Translations under genes and position numbers: made by a program | NCBI GenBank assembly: GCA_027625915.1 | Contig: JANTQA010000008.1 | Span: 1,567,001 to 1,631,000 of the forward strand | Source of the DNA: Anaeramoeba flamelloides | Lineage: Eukaryota > Metamonada > Anaeramoebidae | Length of the DNA: 64,000 nucleotides | Direction: 5' to 3' | Shown: positions 22,900 to 34,371 of the stretch, in pieces | Numbering within the stretch: position 1 is the stretch's first letter | How the letters are laid out: each line of letters opens with the position of its first letter | The notes under the pieces: model-generated | What the model was told of the DNA's origin: nothing | The model's input: only the letters and a program-made list of their open reading frames with translations | Database searches by the model: none

Positions 22900-25450
22900 G
22901 TTTGTTTAATCTATTTGTTTTTATTTTTATTTTTATTTATTTATTGAAAATATAAATTCCTTTTTTTTTTTTCATATATTCTTATCTATTTTCATTGTTT
23001 TTTTTTATAAGAGATAATTAGTCATCAGAATTCTTTAATTATTTTTTTGTATAATTTTTAATTCTAATAATATTTTGTTATCCATTGATTTCATTTTTTT
23101 TTTCTTATGTTAATTTTTCTAATGATTTTTTTTTTTTTTTGATACTTTTTTTTTAAGAAAACAAAGTTGAAAAAAAAAGATCTTGGAAAATACCAATAAA
23201 AATTACAAAATTGTTCTGATGCAATTTCTTTTAAAATTCAGATATTATTAATAGAAAATCTTCTCTAGTTAGCCTTTTTAGAGCGAAAAGTTCAGTAATA
23301 AACACTCCTTAATTCATATTATCAAAATTTCAACTTACCTTTTTTTAGTTCTTGATTATTTTTTTTTTATTTTTTAAAAATTCAGGTTGATTACTTTATC
23401 TATTAAAAAAGTTTTTATTGGTTAACTCTCAAAAAAATACAATAGAGAATTTAACTTTAACTTTTGCAAGTTATGATAAATTTTTAAAATTATAATTATT
23501 TTTATCAAATCGTGATATTTTAAAAAAATCCCGATATCCAATATTATGGTGATAATATCAGAAATCATGTTATTCTATACAATGATGACAATTATCTTGG
23601 AACCATAATAAATGTAAATATGAGGTGATATATTATTAATTGTGATATCATAGTTAATTACTTTTAGTGCAAATTTAACACTGTTTTTAAAAAGAATAAT
23701 TTGGATCGATCAAAAAACAGATCCTTTAAAAAACAAAGTTTATTCGAATTACAAATATTAAAAAGATACTTGATTCAATTAAGGAACAGAATTAACTTTT
23801 TATTACGTTTATTTTGATTTGGTTGACATATTCATGGATCCTTTTAGATCAACAACAAACTTAATAATAAAGGATAAATCTTAATTTCCAACTCCAACAA
23901 GGTGTATAAATCACTGATAATAAAAAAAGTTTAGAAAAAAAACCAACCCTTCACCTTTTCTTTAAAGAATGTATTCTTGGGTGAAAAAAATTTCTTCCTT
24001 CTCTGAAATTGGAAAGGAGAATTAGATCATTATTAAACAGTTTCACCTAATTACCTAAACACATTATAACCAATTATAAAGATTTTTTTTCAAAAGTCTT
24101 CTTCTTATTTCTTTTTTTTATAATTATCTATGAAATTAATCAAAACTCTACTAGAGTTAAAAAAGGTTTTTTTTTAATCAGTCAACCATGAGATGAAAAA
24201 TCACTCATTCTATTTTTTGATTAATGAAATTGTCAAGGTAGTAATCTATTTTAAAAAACAAAAATCTATTATATATTTATATGCATTTACAAAATGAGTT
24301 ATTATTTCTTTGTTTATAAAATTTCCTTGGTGATTTTAAATTTTGTATTAAAAACAACATGAACAGAAAAAGATTTGTTTTTAAGGGATTAGCGTCTACC
24401 GAGGAGAAGCCTAGGATCAAAGTATGTTGTTCTGGGACCTAACCACATTAGAATTACATCGTTCAAATCTCTCTAAAAAATCGATTAGTAGAGTAGTAAT
24501 ATTTTTTCAGCTAATCAATTAAAAATGATCGATTTTATTGATAAAAATCCCAACAATTTCAGAATAAAATCTGCATTTCACGATAAATTTAAAGGTTGAA
24601 TTATCAATATTCAGACTACAAAGTCACAAAATATCTTTCTTAAATTTATGGTGAAATGTAGATTAGTTACTAAAAAATTCTTTTTTTTAAAAATTAAATA
24701 ATTAACGAATAAATTTTTTTTGACAAATTATTTCTCAAATCATGCAAATATATTGATGCTATAAGTATCTTTATCAAAAGCAAACAAAACTAATCAGTCT
24801 TTGTACTTTTATGTTGATTATTATTAAGTTAATCTTTGAAATTCAAAAATTATAATATTACTTACTTTTGGAAGTTCTAAATCTAAATTATTAAATACTG
24901 GAATACTATATTTTGGGTTTCTATTTTGAGATTTGGAAAAGGAATTAAAAAAAATAATTTCAAAATGAAACTTTTTTAATAGTGATCATTAGTAAAAAAT
25001 CTAATAATTTATTGTGCAATAAGATTTATAATAGATTTTTTTGAGCTATTTGAGCTATGGTGCACTAATATCATTTACATCCAATTTCAACATACTTTGA
25101 TTATAAAGAAATCTATGGTGATGCTAATCCCTTAACAACAAAAAATCTCATGACTTTTATAAAGTTTTGAGTCTTTCAAACTTTCAACCACTTGAAGAAA
25201 CTTCAGATCACTTTCAAACACATTCTAAAATTGTTAAAAATGAAATACTGCACAAAAGTTATTTGTTTTCTAAAAGTCAAGAGGTTTTTAAAAAGGCAAA
25301 TTCAAAATGATAATTTTTTTTGATTGTGATTTTATGATTTTTCGTGTTAAAGTAGAACTAATCACAATAATTAAAAGTATCACAAATTAAAATATTAGTA
25401 TCATGATAATACAAACTATCATCAAAATCTCTAATACCCACCATCCAATT
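22900..25450. repeat. Long dispersed repeat, copy 1 (contains a MITE)
   Basis: Blocks at ~23.12-23.45, ~23.68-24.13 and ~25.14-25.36 kb match, in order, ~55.10-55.42, ~55.96-56.40 and ~56.63-56.90 kb. Recognisable words include TTGATTTGGTTGACA, CCAACCCTTTCACC and CACTTTCAAACA. No reading frame survives and the element class is unknown. It begins just after the NT-C2 gene. Confidence 0.6.
24381..25135. mobile_element. MITE family 1 copy (TTAA-flanked, 755 bp)
   Basis: Both ends read TTAAGGGATTAGC inward, with ~60 bp inverted ends containing ATCAAAGTATGTTG. TTAA is present at each border. No ORF. It lies within a longer dispersed repeat whose other copy (~54.8-57.0 kb) lacks the insertion near 56.63 kb. 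Confidence 0.8.
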
Positions 25451-25499
25451 AACTTCAGACTCATCAATTGGGATTTTGAGATAAAGATTAAAAATAAAT

Positions 25500-25635
25500 A
25501 GTCCAAAAATTGCATATTGAAACCACTTTTAAAACCCATACCAAATACAAGATCGATCAGTTAAGTACCAAATTAACAAGTCGATCCACCAGACTTAAGA
25601 TAATCTTTTTTCAAATTTCAGGGATTGTAAACCTT
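25500..25635. repeat. Solo arm of the 15.6 kb MITE family
   Basis: AAAACCCATACCAAATACAA to GGGATTGTAAACCTT matches the right arm of 15592-16166. I find no partner arm nearby, so it is a remnant. Confidence 0.6.
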
Positions 25636-26810
25636 AAACTGCAGAACAATTAAAATTTTTGTAACTTTATGTGTCTTTCGCTACAATTTCGGTATTTTTT
25701 ATTTTTTCTAATATCAAAGTAATTGACACCAAAAATAATATCTACTCTTATGTTATTATTAAAAATTGAATGGGAATTGTCGATCAATAAACTAATAAAG
25801 AAAAAAATACAAAGAGAAAAAACTGAAACATTTTTTGCTTATTTTGGAAAACATAATTAAAAATCTATTATTTTGGAATTGAATGAAGAGTTACTTATTG
25901 AAATGTGAATTTAAAATGGTTAAAAAAGTTTAGATGCTCAGTTTTTTGATCATAAGAGATTGATACAAAATAGATTTGTAATAAAAAACTTGAATACCTT
26001 GAAATACTGCAATTGTTCGAAAAATAAGAAGGTATTTTATTTTTTTTTGGAATAATTTTTTGGAAAACCACAATTTCAATTTCGAATTCTAAAGTATAAA
26101 ACGGAATTCAGGGAAGAGAAAGACTGGAAAGTCGTGTTTAATTGCTTTTTTGAAGTGAAATTTTTTATTCAAAAATTAAATCCATAATAGACATCGGTAA
26201 TTTGGTACTCATTGTCCATTCATGAGATTTACTTTTTGAGATTATTTATTACAAAGTGGATTTCAAAAATTACAAATACACATCAGGAATTAAACGGTTT
26301 GTAGCTTGAATGTTTGGTAGTAATTATCTTTTATCTTTTTTTAGTTCAAGAAAAGAACAAAAAAGAGAAATTTATTTTCTCAACACATAGAAAGAATAGT
26401 TTAATTTCAATTTTGGTTTTAAAATTGTTTTGTTTTGGTGGAGTGTTTTCCACTCGGTACAAAAAAACAGGAGTTGTATTTTTTCAAGAAAAAAATTTTA
26501 AATTAAATTTCCAATTTTTTAAAAAGAAATAAAATGATTTTCGTTATTTATTCGAATTTTGGAAGAAAAACCAACAAACCCAACCCCTTATTAACAGGAC
26601 TTGAAATGATTTTGATTTTAGTTAACTACAAAATAATGAAACTTTGTAAATTTTTTTATTTTTTTTGATTACAAGTAAAAGATTATGGAGGTTTGTAGAA
26701 CTCAAATAGTGAATCGGGGTCTGGTTTTTACAATATTCTCATCAAATTTAGCTGTCTATATTCATTGAAACAAATTCTTAAAAAAAAAACATTATCCCCG
26801 TATATTGAGA

Positions 26811-26952
26811 ACTCTAAATTAAGATTCAAATACTTCTGATGACTGTTTCTGTTAGATACTCTTTGAATTGGAAGTCTCAAATTTAGTCACTTCAAAATTC
26901 TCTCTTTAACAGATTAGACAAGTTATTGTCTAACCCTTAACAATAAATCAAA
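26811..26952 (+). mobile_element. Short SINE-like retroposon upstream of AP2M1
   Basis: 142 bp, about 90% like the copy at 10.2 kb. Flanked by ~20 bp duplications of ATTRTCCCCGTATATTRAGA (26791-26810 and 26953-26972, two mismatches). The tail hairpin is TTAGACAA-GTTA-TTGTCTAA, ending CCCTTAACAATAAATC. It lies about 170 bp before the AP2M1 start codon. Confidence 0.85.
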
Positions 26953-27125
26953 ATTGTCCCCGTATATTAAGACATATCATAACACATAACATAAGAGTTG
27001 AAAAATAAATTAATTAACAAAACAGCTTTTTTTGAAAGAGTTTATTGTTTGAAAAATCAACGAAAGATCGTTAAAAAACCACAAATTTACAAAATATTAT
27101 TTTTTACTTTTTTAACTCTTGAAAA

Positions 27126-27199
27126 ATGATTTCAGGAATCTTATTTATTAACGAATTAGGAAAAGTCCTTATTTCAAGAATTTATCGACAAGATATCAC
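27126..27199 (+). CDS. AP2M1: AP2M1 exon 1
   Basis: 24 codons plus 2 bases, ending IYRQDI at AC|GTAATTCG. It aligns with human [20 protein letters not shown]. The upstream sequence is AT-rich with no coding character. The 197 bp intron that follows ends CAAATAG. Confidence 0.88.
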
Positions 27200-30100
27200 G
27201 TAATTCGATTTTGTTCTTCTTTTTCTTTCAAACTTTTTTGTCTTCCAATTGAATTCTCAATTTTAAAATAATCTTGGTTTTGAACTTTCTTGTTTTTTGT
27301 TTCTTGTTTTGTTTCTACTTGTGACGAATTGATTGATTGAAAAATTACACAAAAAAACGAATGCTTCTATTTCTGCATATTTTCAAACCCAAATAGAATC
27401 TCATTTATCGATCAATTTAAAATCAAAGTCCTAGCGGCCAAAAAAACAACAAACCCAATTAAGCATGTTGAAGGAACAACCTTTTGCTTTCAAAGAGTTG
27501 GGAGCTTTTTCATCGTGGCTGTAACAAAAAAAAATATTAATGCTGCTTTAGTTTTTGAATTCTTGAACACGATCATTGAAATTTTCAAGGGATACTTTGG
27601 TGAAAAATTCAACGAAAGCACAATTAGAACTAATTTTTCGCTTGTCTATGAGCTCCTTGATGGTAATACCTTTTTCAAGATAAAAAAACAAAAATCAAAA
27701 AGAAAGGAAACGATTTTTGTCCTTCTTTTCTTCTTCTTTGGTCTCTTTTTTTGCTTTCTTTACAGATCTGAGAAATAGCACCAAGAAAAATCCAAAATTT
27801 GAATCTTTTTTCTTCATGCTTTGCTCTGTAATGATCTTTTTTATTAATTTTTAAATTAGAAATTATTGACTTTGGCTACCCACAAACCACGGAAACCGAT
27901 ATCTTAAAGTTATATATCACACGTGAAAATCAAAGACAAAGCAAGAAATCGCAGGAGTCTGTGAAGCAAATTTCAATCAAAGCAACTGGCGTTATTGGCT
28001 GGAGGCAAGAGGGCCTCAAATACTCGCGAAACGAAGTCTTTTTGGATATTGTCGAAAACCTTCACTTTTTGGTCTCCAATTCAGGTAAATTCCTCAAATC
28101 AGACGTGTTTGGTGAAATTATCATGAAATCTCGGTTGTCTGGAATGCCTGATTGCAAGCTTGGCTTGAATGACAAAGTGCTTCTTGACAAAAGATCTCGC
28201 GGTAAGAGAACAAAAACTCAAAATTCAAGGGGTGGAAATGCACCGATTGTTATTGATGATGTAACCTTTCACCAATGCGTTAAACTAAGCAAATTTGATA
28301 CAGACAGATCTATTTCTTTTGTTCCACCAGATGGTGAATTTCAATGTGCTAGGTTTGTATTTCCTTTTTTTTTATTTTTATTTTGATTTTTACTTTTTTT
28401 GAAGAAAGAAAAAAACCTAACAAACAATTTCTTTCTTAGTCACATTTTTATTGTCTTTGAAAAAATTGTATTGAGATCCTGATTTTGATTTATTACTTTT
28501 TTTCTGAAAGTCTGTGCTTTTTACAAATCATTATTGGAGATCGACGGCTGATCCCATTTTTTAAAAAAAAAAAACGCTTAATAAGAATCCTATTTCAATT
28601 CTATTTTAACTTGTAATACACTTTACTTCATTCACTTGATAATCACATTTCTCAAAAGGTTATAACCAAAAATTACCTCAAACTTATTCTTCTTTGTGGA
28701 GATTATTTCATAAATCCATACAAGTTTCCGGATTTTGTTCTGTTCTATTTCTGATTATATTTTTTGAATATGTTTACTTTAAAGGGTAATTTGGATTTGA
28801 GTTTCAAGAAACTATATTAAAATTCAACCTTTGTTCAATACATTACTCCCCCCCACTCCACACACACAAAATTGAATTGAAAGATTGTTTGTAGAACAAA
28901 ATTCAAAACATGGGCAGTTTTTGGGTTTTAATGTAACAGTTGTGGAAAAAAAGTGAAACAGGGAAAAAAAGTCCAACATGATTTTTCATTGGGAACATTA
29001 ATAGAACCTGAAACTGAAAAGCAAGATCAATGAAAAAAAGAATAAATAAATAAATAAAGACAAAATGAAGGATTCAACATAATAAGAGTTTTTTGTAATA
29101 CTATCTTTTGGTACCAGGGTTTTTCTTTGATTGATCAATTATTAAAAATTTGTTCAAAAAATTGACTATTTTTGGGATCTCAAAAACCACACCAGCAATT
29201 TCGATATGAAAGTAGATTTAAATTGTGTTTGTTGGTTTGATAGAAAATAATCTAATGAATTATTATTTGAAGTTAATTGGGTTCTTCTTTTAATTGATTT
29301 TAGTTTTCGTTTTCAGGTTTCTGTGATTCTTTTTATGTTCCTAATGAAAAACCAGGTTTGAACTTTTTTTCACTGTATTTCACTTTTTTTCCACAACGAT
29401 AAATTGTTTATTGTTCAAAATATATATAGAAATTCTCAAAAAAAAACAAGATTAAATTTAAAAGCAGATGTTTTTTAGCTCAAATAGCATTAACTATCCA
29501 GATTATATTGAAAGTTTATCTTACCCCTTACTACAAACTCTATAATACTTGGAAATTAACTGAATAATCATTGGTATTAAAGTATTTTGATTTTTGAACA
29601 TCTTGAAATGAGATCTTTTGAAAGTTGAGTTATCGGATGTTTAAAATCGGAAAATTAACACAAAAGTTGAAAACATTTATTTGAGTTTATCAGAGACACT
29701 CGCATGAAAAAATAAAATTGAAAATCCAATGTTAGACAAAAATAAAACTTCAATTATCATTTCATCCTTGTTAATAGAGTTTATTCACAATATAACCAAC
29801 ATTCCAGTATTTAAAAATCTTGAGGCTGTTGTATTTATTGTTGTTAGTTGTACTATACTTTTTAAAAGTCTCTAGTCGAGAAAAAAAAGTTCTATTCTGG
29901 GATAATATTTTTTAAATTGGCGTCACAATGAATATTGGTTAAATTCAACTTTAAGATATTTTTTTGAATAGATAATAACTAATAGTTTTGATAACATCCC
30001 TATCATCTAAAAAAAAATCAATTATGAAAAAAAAAACACTGATTATTAAATATTTCGTGTTCTAGGTTTTCCAGGATTCGAAAGAATATGGTAAAATCCA

Positions 30101-33100
30101 TAGATTTTACTCCATTCTTTTGAATTCCGGAAAACCTAACGAAAAGTGTCCTAGGTTTTTTTTTTACTTTTTGAAATAAACCGAAAATTTAAATAAATTT
30201 TCGCTTTGTTTTTTCAATTAAATAGCAAACTCAAGAAAACCTAACCGAAGTGTCCGTAGAGTGCCTAGCTTTTCCAGAATTCAAAAGAATGGAGAAAAAT
30301 CATAGATTTTATTCAATTCTTTTTAATTCTGGAAAAGCTAACGGCGGTTTTTTTTTCGTTTTGGAATAAACTGAAAATTTCAAAAATTTTCTGTTCAGTT
30401 TCAAAAATTAAAAAAAACCTAACGGAAAATCAAGAAAAAATATTTTTTCCAATTTATAAGAACAAAAAATTCTTTAATAGTCCAAATAATGGATTCCCCA
30501 TTTGAAATATATTTATCATTTTTAAAATACTTTTAAAATATAATAAAATGACCTTCTAACTGTGAAGAAAAAAGCTATACAATTTTTTACTATTAAATTG
30601 AAAAAAAATATTAAAATAACCTGGAAAATTGAATTTTTCCAACTTAAATTATGAAACATCTTTAAAAATATTTTTTGATCAATGATGTTTTATTAACCAA
30701 TAGTGTTTCATTATAATTGAAGTTATTAAAAAATGTAAAATTAGCAAATATTTAATTTTTTTTTTTTAAAATTTTACAATGATCGTGAAGGCAAATATTG
30801 AAGTTCTAAAGGAGAAAATCTTTTATTCAAATTGAAAAATTTTAAAAAAAAACACGAAAATATTCAATTTTAAGGGATTAGCCCCACCATAGATTTATCT
30901 ATAATCAAAGTATGCTGTAATTGAATGTAAATGATATTAGTGCACCATGACTCAAATAGTTTATAAAAAATCAATTATAAATCTTATTACACAATAAATT
31001 ATTAACATTTTTTACTAAGGATAACTATTAAAAATTTTCATTTTGAAATTTTTTTTTTTAATTCCTTTACCAAATCTAAAAATAGAAACCCAAAATAAAA
31101 GTATTCCAAAATTTAATAATTCATATTTAGAACTTCCAAAAGTAACTATTTTTTTTTCAATTTTTTAATTTCAAAGATTAACTCAATAATCATCAACATG
31201 GAAAACCCAAAAACCAATTAACTTTATTTCCAATTAATAAAGCTAATTATACAATCAATATATTTCCAATATTTACAAAATAATGAGTTCAAAAAATCTA
31301 TTGGTTAATTATCTAATTTTTTTAAAAATTGATTTTTTTATCAAATAATCTACATTTTGCAACAATTTTAAGAAAGATATTTTACAACTTTGTAGCCTGA
31401 ATATTTATAATCCAACCTTTAAAATTTGTGGCAAAATTTAGATTTTTTTCTGAAATTGTTGGAGGTTTTTTTACTAATACAAGTATTATTTTTAATTGAT
31501 GGGGTCAACAAATATTATTACTTTACTAATTGCTTTTCTGAAGAGAGCCTTTGTTGAAAGGGCAAAACGCCAAGGTGTTGCCCGCTGGTCACGGGTTCGA
31601 ATCCTGAAACAAGAGCTTTCTTCATTTGTCTTAGAAAGCTGTTTACTTAAGTAACGTCTTCGGATGCCTGTACTCCGGTACTCGTTGATTCCAAAGTTTT
31701 AATAGACAGCCTCTTCATCTCTCTCTTTAACAGGTATAACATCTGCCGTCTTAGGATGTCATACTCTTCCCTATCTCAACTAATCGCTTTTCTAGAGACA
31801 TTTGAACCACGGCACATCAATGTAGTTAGGCCCAACAACAACACACTTTAATCTTATGCTTCTCCTTGGTAGACAAATAATCCCTTAAGGGACTAATATT
31901 TTTAAAAAATAAAATGAAATCTTTACGAGATCTTTAATTTTTTTTTTTGTAATTTGTGTTTTGGTTTCTGAAATGGATGAGTTAACATCATATAAATAAT
32001 TAATTAATTTGATTCTATTTTTTGAAATTAAAAATTTTACGTATTTCCAAGATAAAACAAAAAAAAATTCACTTAATACTTTGATTAAAAATTAAGTTAA
32101 TACTTGAAAATTGTGTAACATATATTTTTGGTTTTATGTTGGAAAGTATTGGTTTTTTTTTAAAAAAAATATTTTGTGAGTATTTTTCATTATTAAGGTT
32201 TACAATTCAAATGCCAACAAAGAAAAATAATAAAAGTGCAGACGATTAAATAAATTTAGATTTGATAGATGTTTAACAATAATTTATCAATGATATTCAA
32301 ACCTATTAAGGAAAAATAAAATAAATTACAGTTTAATCCATTGTAAATAGGAAAATTGATTTTGAATTCAAATGTTTTCTCATCTAATGTCGATATATTG
32401 ACCCCCGGGTATTGAAGAAAAACTATCAAAAAATAAATTGAAAAAAAATTCTTTTTTAAATTAATATAATAAATATTAGAGCTTTATCTGAAAAATTCAA
32501 AAATTGCCTTTTTTTTTTCTTCAAAAATCCGTTTTTAAGTGGTGATGATTTTAAATATCAATGGATTTTTAAATATTTCATTTCGTAAATAGAATGAATA
32601 AAAATATCAATTTTGTTTACTTTAATGAAACATTAATTAAATGAGCCCCTTAATAATTCCCAAATGATAAATAAGATTTTTCTCATTTATATTTAAAATA
32701 ATTTCAAGAAGAATTAGAGAAAAATAACGAATCTATCAAATATTCTCAAAAATACCCGAAAATCGAAAATACTCGAATTTTTTTTAACCACTAAAAAACA
32801 CTTTTTGAACAACTCCGAAGAAACCCTAGTGCCAATATACTCAGTTTAAATGTAAATTTGGAATTTTATTTTTGAAAAAAATTTTTTTTCTGAGAAGATA
32901 TCAAAATTCAAAAAATTGTAAATTTTAGGGAATGGTATTAAAGCTATTTTGTGTAAAAGGGATTGGTATCTTGGATGACTAACATTACTGATCATTCTGA
33001 AATGGTATTAACCAATTGAGAGAATATGTACTTGTAAAGAAAATTTCTAATAGTGTATCATTACATATAATTTTGTAATCTTAAATACAATCCAAAAATA

Positions 33101-34371
33101 ACCGAGTAATATCTAATCGTACAATACATACCCATACCCTACACAAGGAGACCCAAGCAAAACTTTATTTAACTCCCCATTCCATAAAAGGGATTGGTTT
33201 AACCAAACCAAACACAACCCATACCAATACCCTGACATACCCATACCTTGCACAACCCACACATAAATATACCCATAAGCGTAACCTAATAAGTACCAAC
33301 AATTACTCAAATATACTCGAAAGGTACCAAAACCTCTTTAGGGTAGTTTAAAGTAGAAAATACAAAAAAAAATATTTTGTCTGAAAGTCAAATTGTTATT
33401 TTACCGTTAAACTGAGTATATTGGCACTAGGGTTTCTTCGGAGTTGTCCATAACGTTTTTCTATGTGGTTAAAAAATTTTCGGGTATTTTCGGGAATATT
33501 TCAAACACCCAAAAATAACTCTACAATTTAAAAGTTTTATAAATTATTTTAAATTATTTTTTTAAAAAAAAATATTTCTTATTCTTTAAATGTTTATAGT
33601 AATTATAAAGTACAAATATAAATATTTTATAATTTGAGAATATACAAATAATTTATTTTGTAAAAAGTAGATGTTCAGAAAATAATTTTTATAATAATAA
33701 AAATAATCTCAAAAAAAAAAAAATGGTAATTTTACGGAAAAAAATTATTTTTGTCGAAAATCTCTTAATACATATATATTATTTGAATTTAAATTTTCAA
33801 CTTTACCTAATTTAATAATCCTCTTTGTAACAATTTTCCTGTTTAAATTTATTGTTATTCCAATGCTTTATTGTTATTTCCACTTTCGTTATATTATAGT
33901 TATCGCGTGACTGAAAATGTAAAGAAACCTTTTAAAGTAATTCCTATCGTTAAAGAAAGAGGAGCAATCACAGTTGATGTTAAAGTTACCGTCATTTCAT
34001 TATTTAGTGAAAATCTTTTTGCTAAAAATACAGTTGTCAAAATACCCACCCCGCCAAATACAGCTGAATGCGTGATCACAACTCAAACTGGAAAAGCAAA
34101 ATATGATCCTCAAATCAATTGTATTGTTTGGACAATCAAAAGATTCCAAGGAAAGGAGGAACTTTCTTTAAGTGCCGAAGTCAATTTGATCCGAGGAAAA
34201 CAAACAGTTTGGTCAAGGCCACCAATAAGTTTAGATTTTACAATTCCAAGTTATACATCTTCTGGTCTTCGTGTAAGATACATAAAAATCGTTGAAAAAA
34301 GCATCACTGAAGTTTTAAAATGGGTTAGATATCTTTGTGTAAGTAAAGGAACATTCCAAGTCCGTATATAA
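27126..34371 (+). CDS. AP2M1: AP-2 clathrin adaptor complex subunit mu (four exons)
   Basis: Medium chain of AP-2, which binds YxxPhi sorting motifs and PI(4,5)P2 during clathrin-mediated endocytosis at the plasma membrane. Join of 27126-27199, 27397-27662, 27860-28352 and 33900-34371, giving 434 aa against 435 in human. All phases agree (2, 1, 2). Seen: longin-type N-terminus (MISGILFINELGKVLISRIY; VFEFLNTIIEIFKGYFGEKF) and a mu-homology domain from ~150. Key residues of mu2 are kept: the Thr before GVIGW (AAK1 phosphosite position), Asp in NEVFLDIVE and Trp/Arg in LKWVRY (tyrosine-motif pocket), Lys in GMPDCKLG. DRSISFVPPDGEFQ is typical of mu1/mu2; the linker and length favour mu2. The third intron is 5547 bp and full of mobile elements. 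Confidence 0.95.
27397..27662 (+). CDS. AP2M1: AP2M1 exon 2
   Basis: Reads ISFIDQFKIKVLAAKKTTNP then FCFQRVGSFFIVAVTKKNIN and FSLVYELLD. A conventional ORF call starts at an internal GTG/Met and runs past the GATG|GTAATA donor into intron. The 197 bp intron 3' of it ends TTAAATTAG. Confidence 0.9.
27860..28352 (+). CDS. AP2M1: AP2M1 exon 3
   Basis: Begins E-IIDFGYPQTTETDILKLYI, the linker, and carries the first part of the mu-homology domain through PPDGEFQCA. The donor GCTAG|GTTTGTATT is in phase 2. Its G+C is visibly higher than the flanking intron. Confidence 0.92.
28939..29397. mobile_element. MITE, 459 bp, in AP2M1 intron
   Basis: ~60 bp inverted ends starting GTTGTGGAAAAAAAGTGAAA. The size and the inner GGGAACATTA near each end resemble family 4, so the two may be related. 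Confidence 0.7.
30064..30430. repeat. Tandem pair of hairpin units
   Basis: Two homologous ~75 bp perfect-type hairpins, 30064-30137 (arm AGGTTTTCCAGGATTCGAAA) and 30266-30340 (arm TAGCTTTTCCAGAATTCAAA). Each is followed by CTAACG and a second, smaller AAACYGAAAATTT palindrome. The unit length is ~203 bp. Confidence 0.75.
30870..31888. mobile_element. MITE family 1 copy with SINE inside
   Basis: TTAAGGGATTAGC at the left and its complement with TTAA at the right. Removing the 254 bp SINE plus one target duplicate leaves ~765 bp, the same as the other copies. In AP2M1 intron 3. Confidence 0.78.
31540..31778 (+). mobile_element. SINE with tRNA-like head and hairpin tail
   Basis: Flanked by 15 bp target duplications ACTAATTGCTTTTCT (31525-31539) and ACTAATCGCTTTTCT (31779-31793). 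The head has an exact pol III B box (GGTTCGAATCC, ~31602) and a plausible diverged A box ~30 bp earlier. The tail is CTCTCTTTAACAG followed by a hairpin with stem GTAT-ACATC / GATGT-ATAC. It is much richer in GC than the surroundings. It sits inside a TTAA-flanked MITE, itself inside AP2M1 intron 3. Confidence 0.8.
31900..32340. repeat. Dispersed repeat shared with ~57.70-58.14 kb
   Basis: AGATCTT..., TGAAATGGAT-AGTTAAC, TTTGATTCTATTTTTTGAAAT and ATTTGATARATG blocks occur in the same order at 57.77-58.12 kb. No inverted ends identified. Confidence 0.5.
32734..33505. mobile_element. MITE family 2 copy in AP2M1 intron
   Basis: ~110 bp terminal inverted repeats including CAACTCCGAAGAAACCCTAG and GCCAATATACTCAG, with AATATTCCCGAAAA-like outer ends. 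The centre carries a run of ACCCATACC-like units (33.12-33.28 kb). Confidence 0.8.
33900..34371 (+). CDS. AP2M1: AP2M1 exon 4 (terminal)
   Basis: After the acceptor ATATTATAG, reads S-YRVTENVKKPFKVIPIVKE through WSRPPISLDFTIP, SGLRVRYIKI and VLKWVRYLC, ending VRI-TAA. It completes the mu-homology domain. Short A/T tracts and GTA repeats follow the stop. Confidence 0.93.

Larger units (their letters stand above)
28353..33899 (+). other. AP2M1 intron 3, 5.5 kb, mobile-element rich
   Basis: Bounded by GTTTGTATT and TATTATAG. In order it holds a MITE (28939-29397), a duplicated hairpin unit (30064-30430), a TTAA-flanked MITE (30870-31888) into which a SINE inserted (31540-31778), part of another dispersed repeat (31900-32340) and a MITE with ~110 bp inverted ends (32734-33505). 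I see no other coding exon in it. Confidence 0.85.

Noticed and set aside
26314-26532. 72 aa frame upstream of AP2M1
   Set aside because: Low-complexity Phe/Lys peptide with no recognisable domain and no supporting context.
33113-33310. 65 aa frame rich in Gly and Tyr
   Set aside because: Lies inside the MITE family 2 centre and arises from its repeated CCCATACC words.
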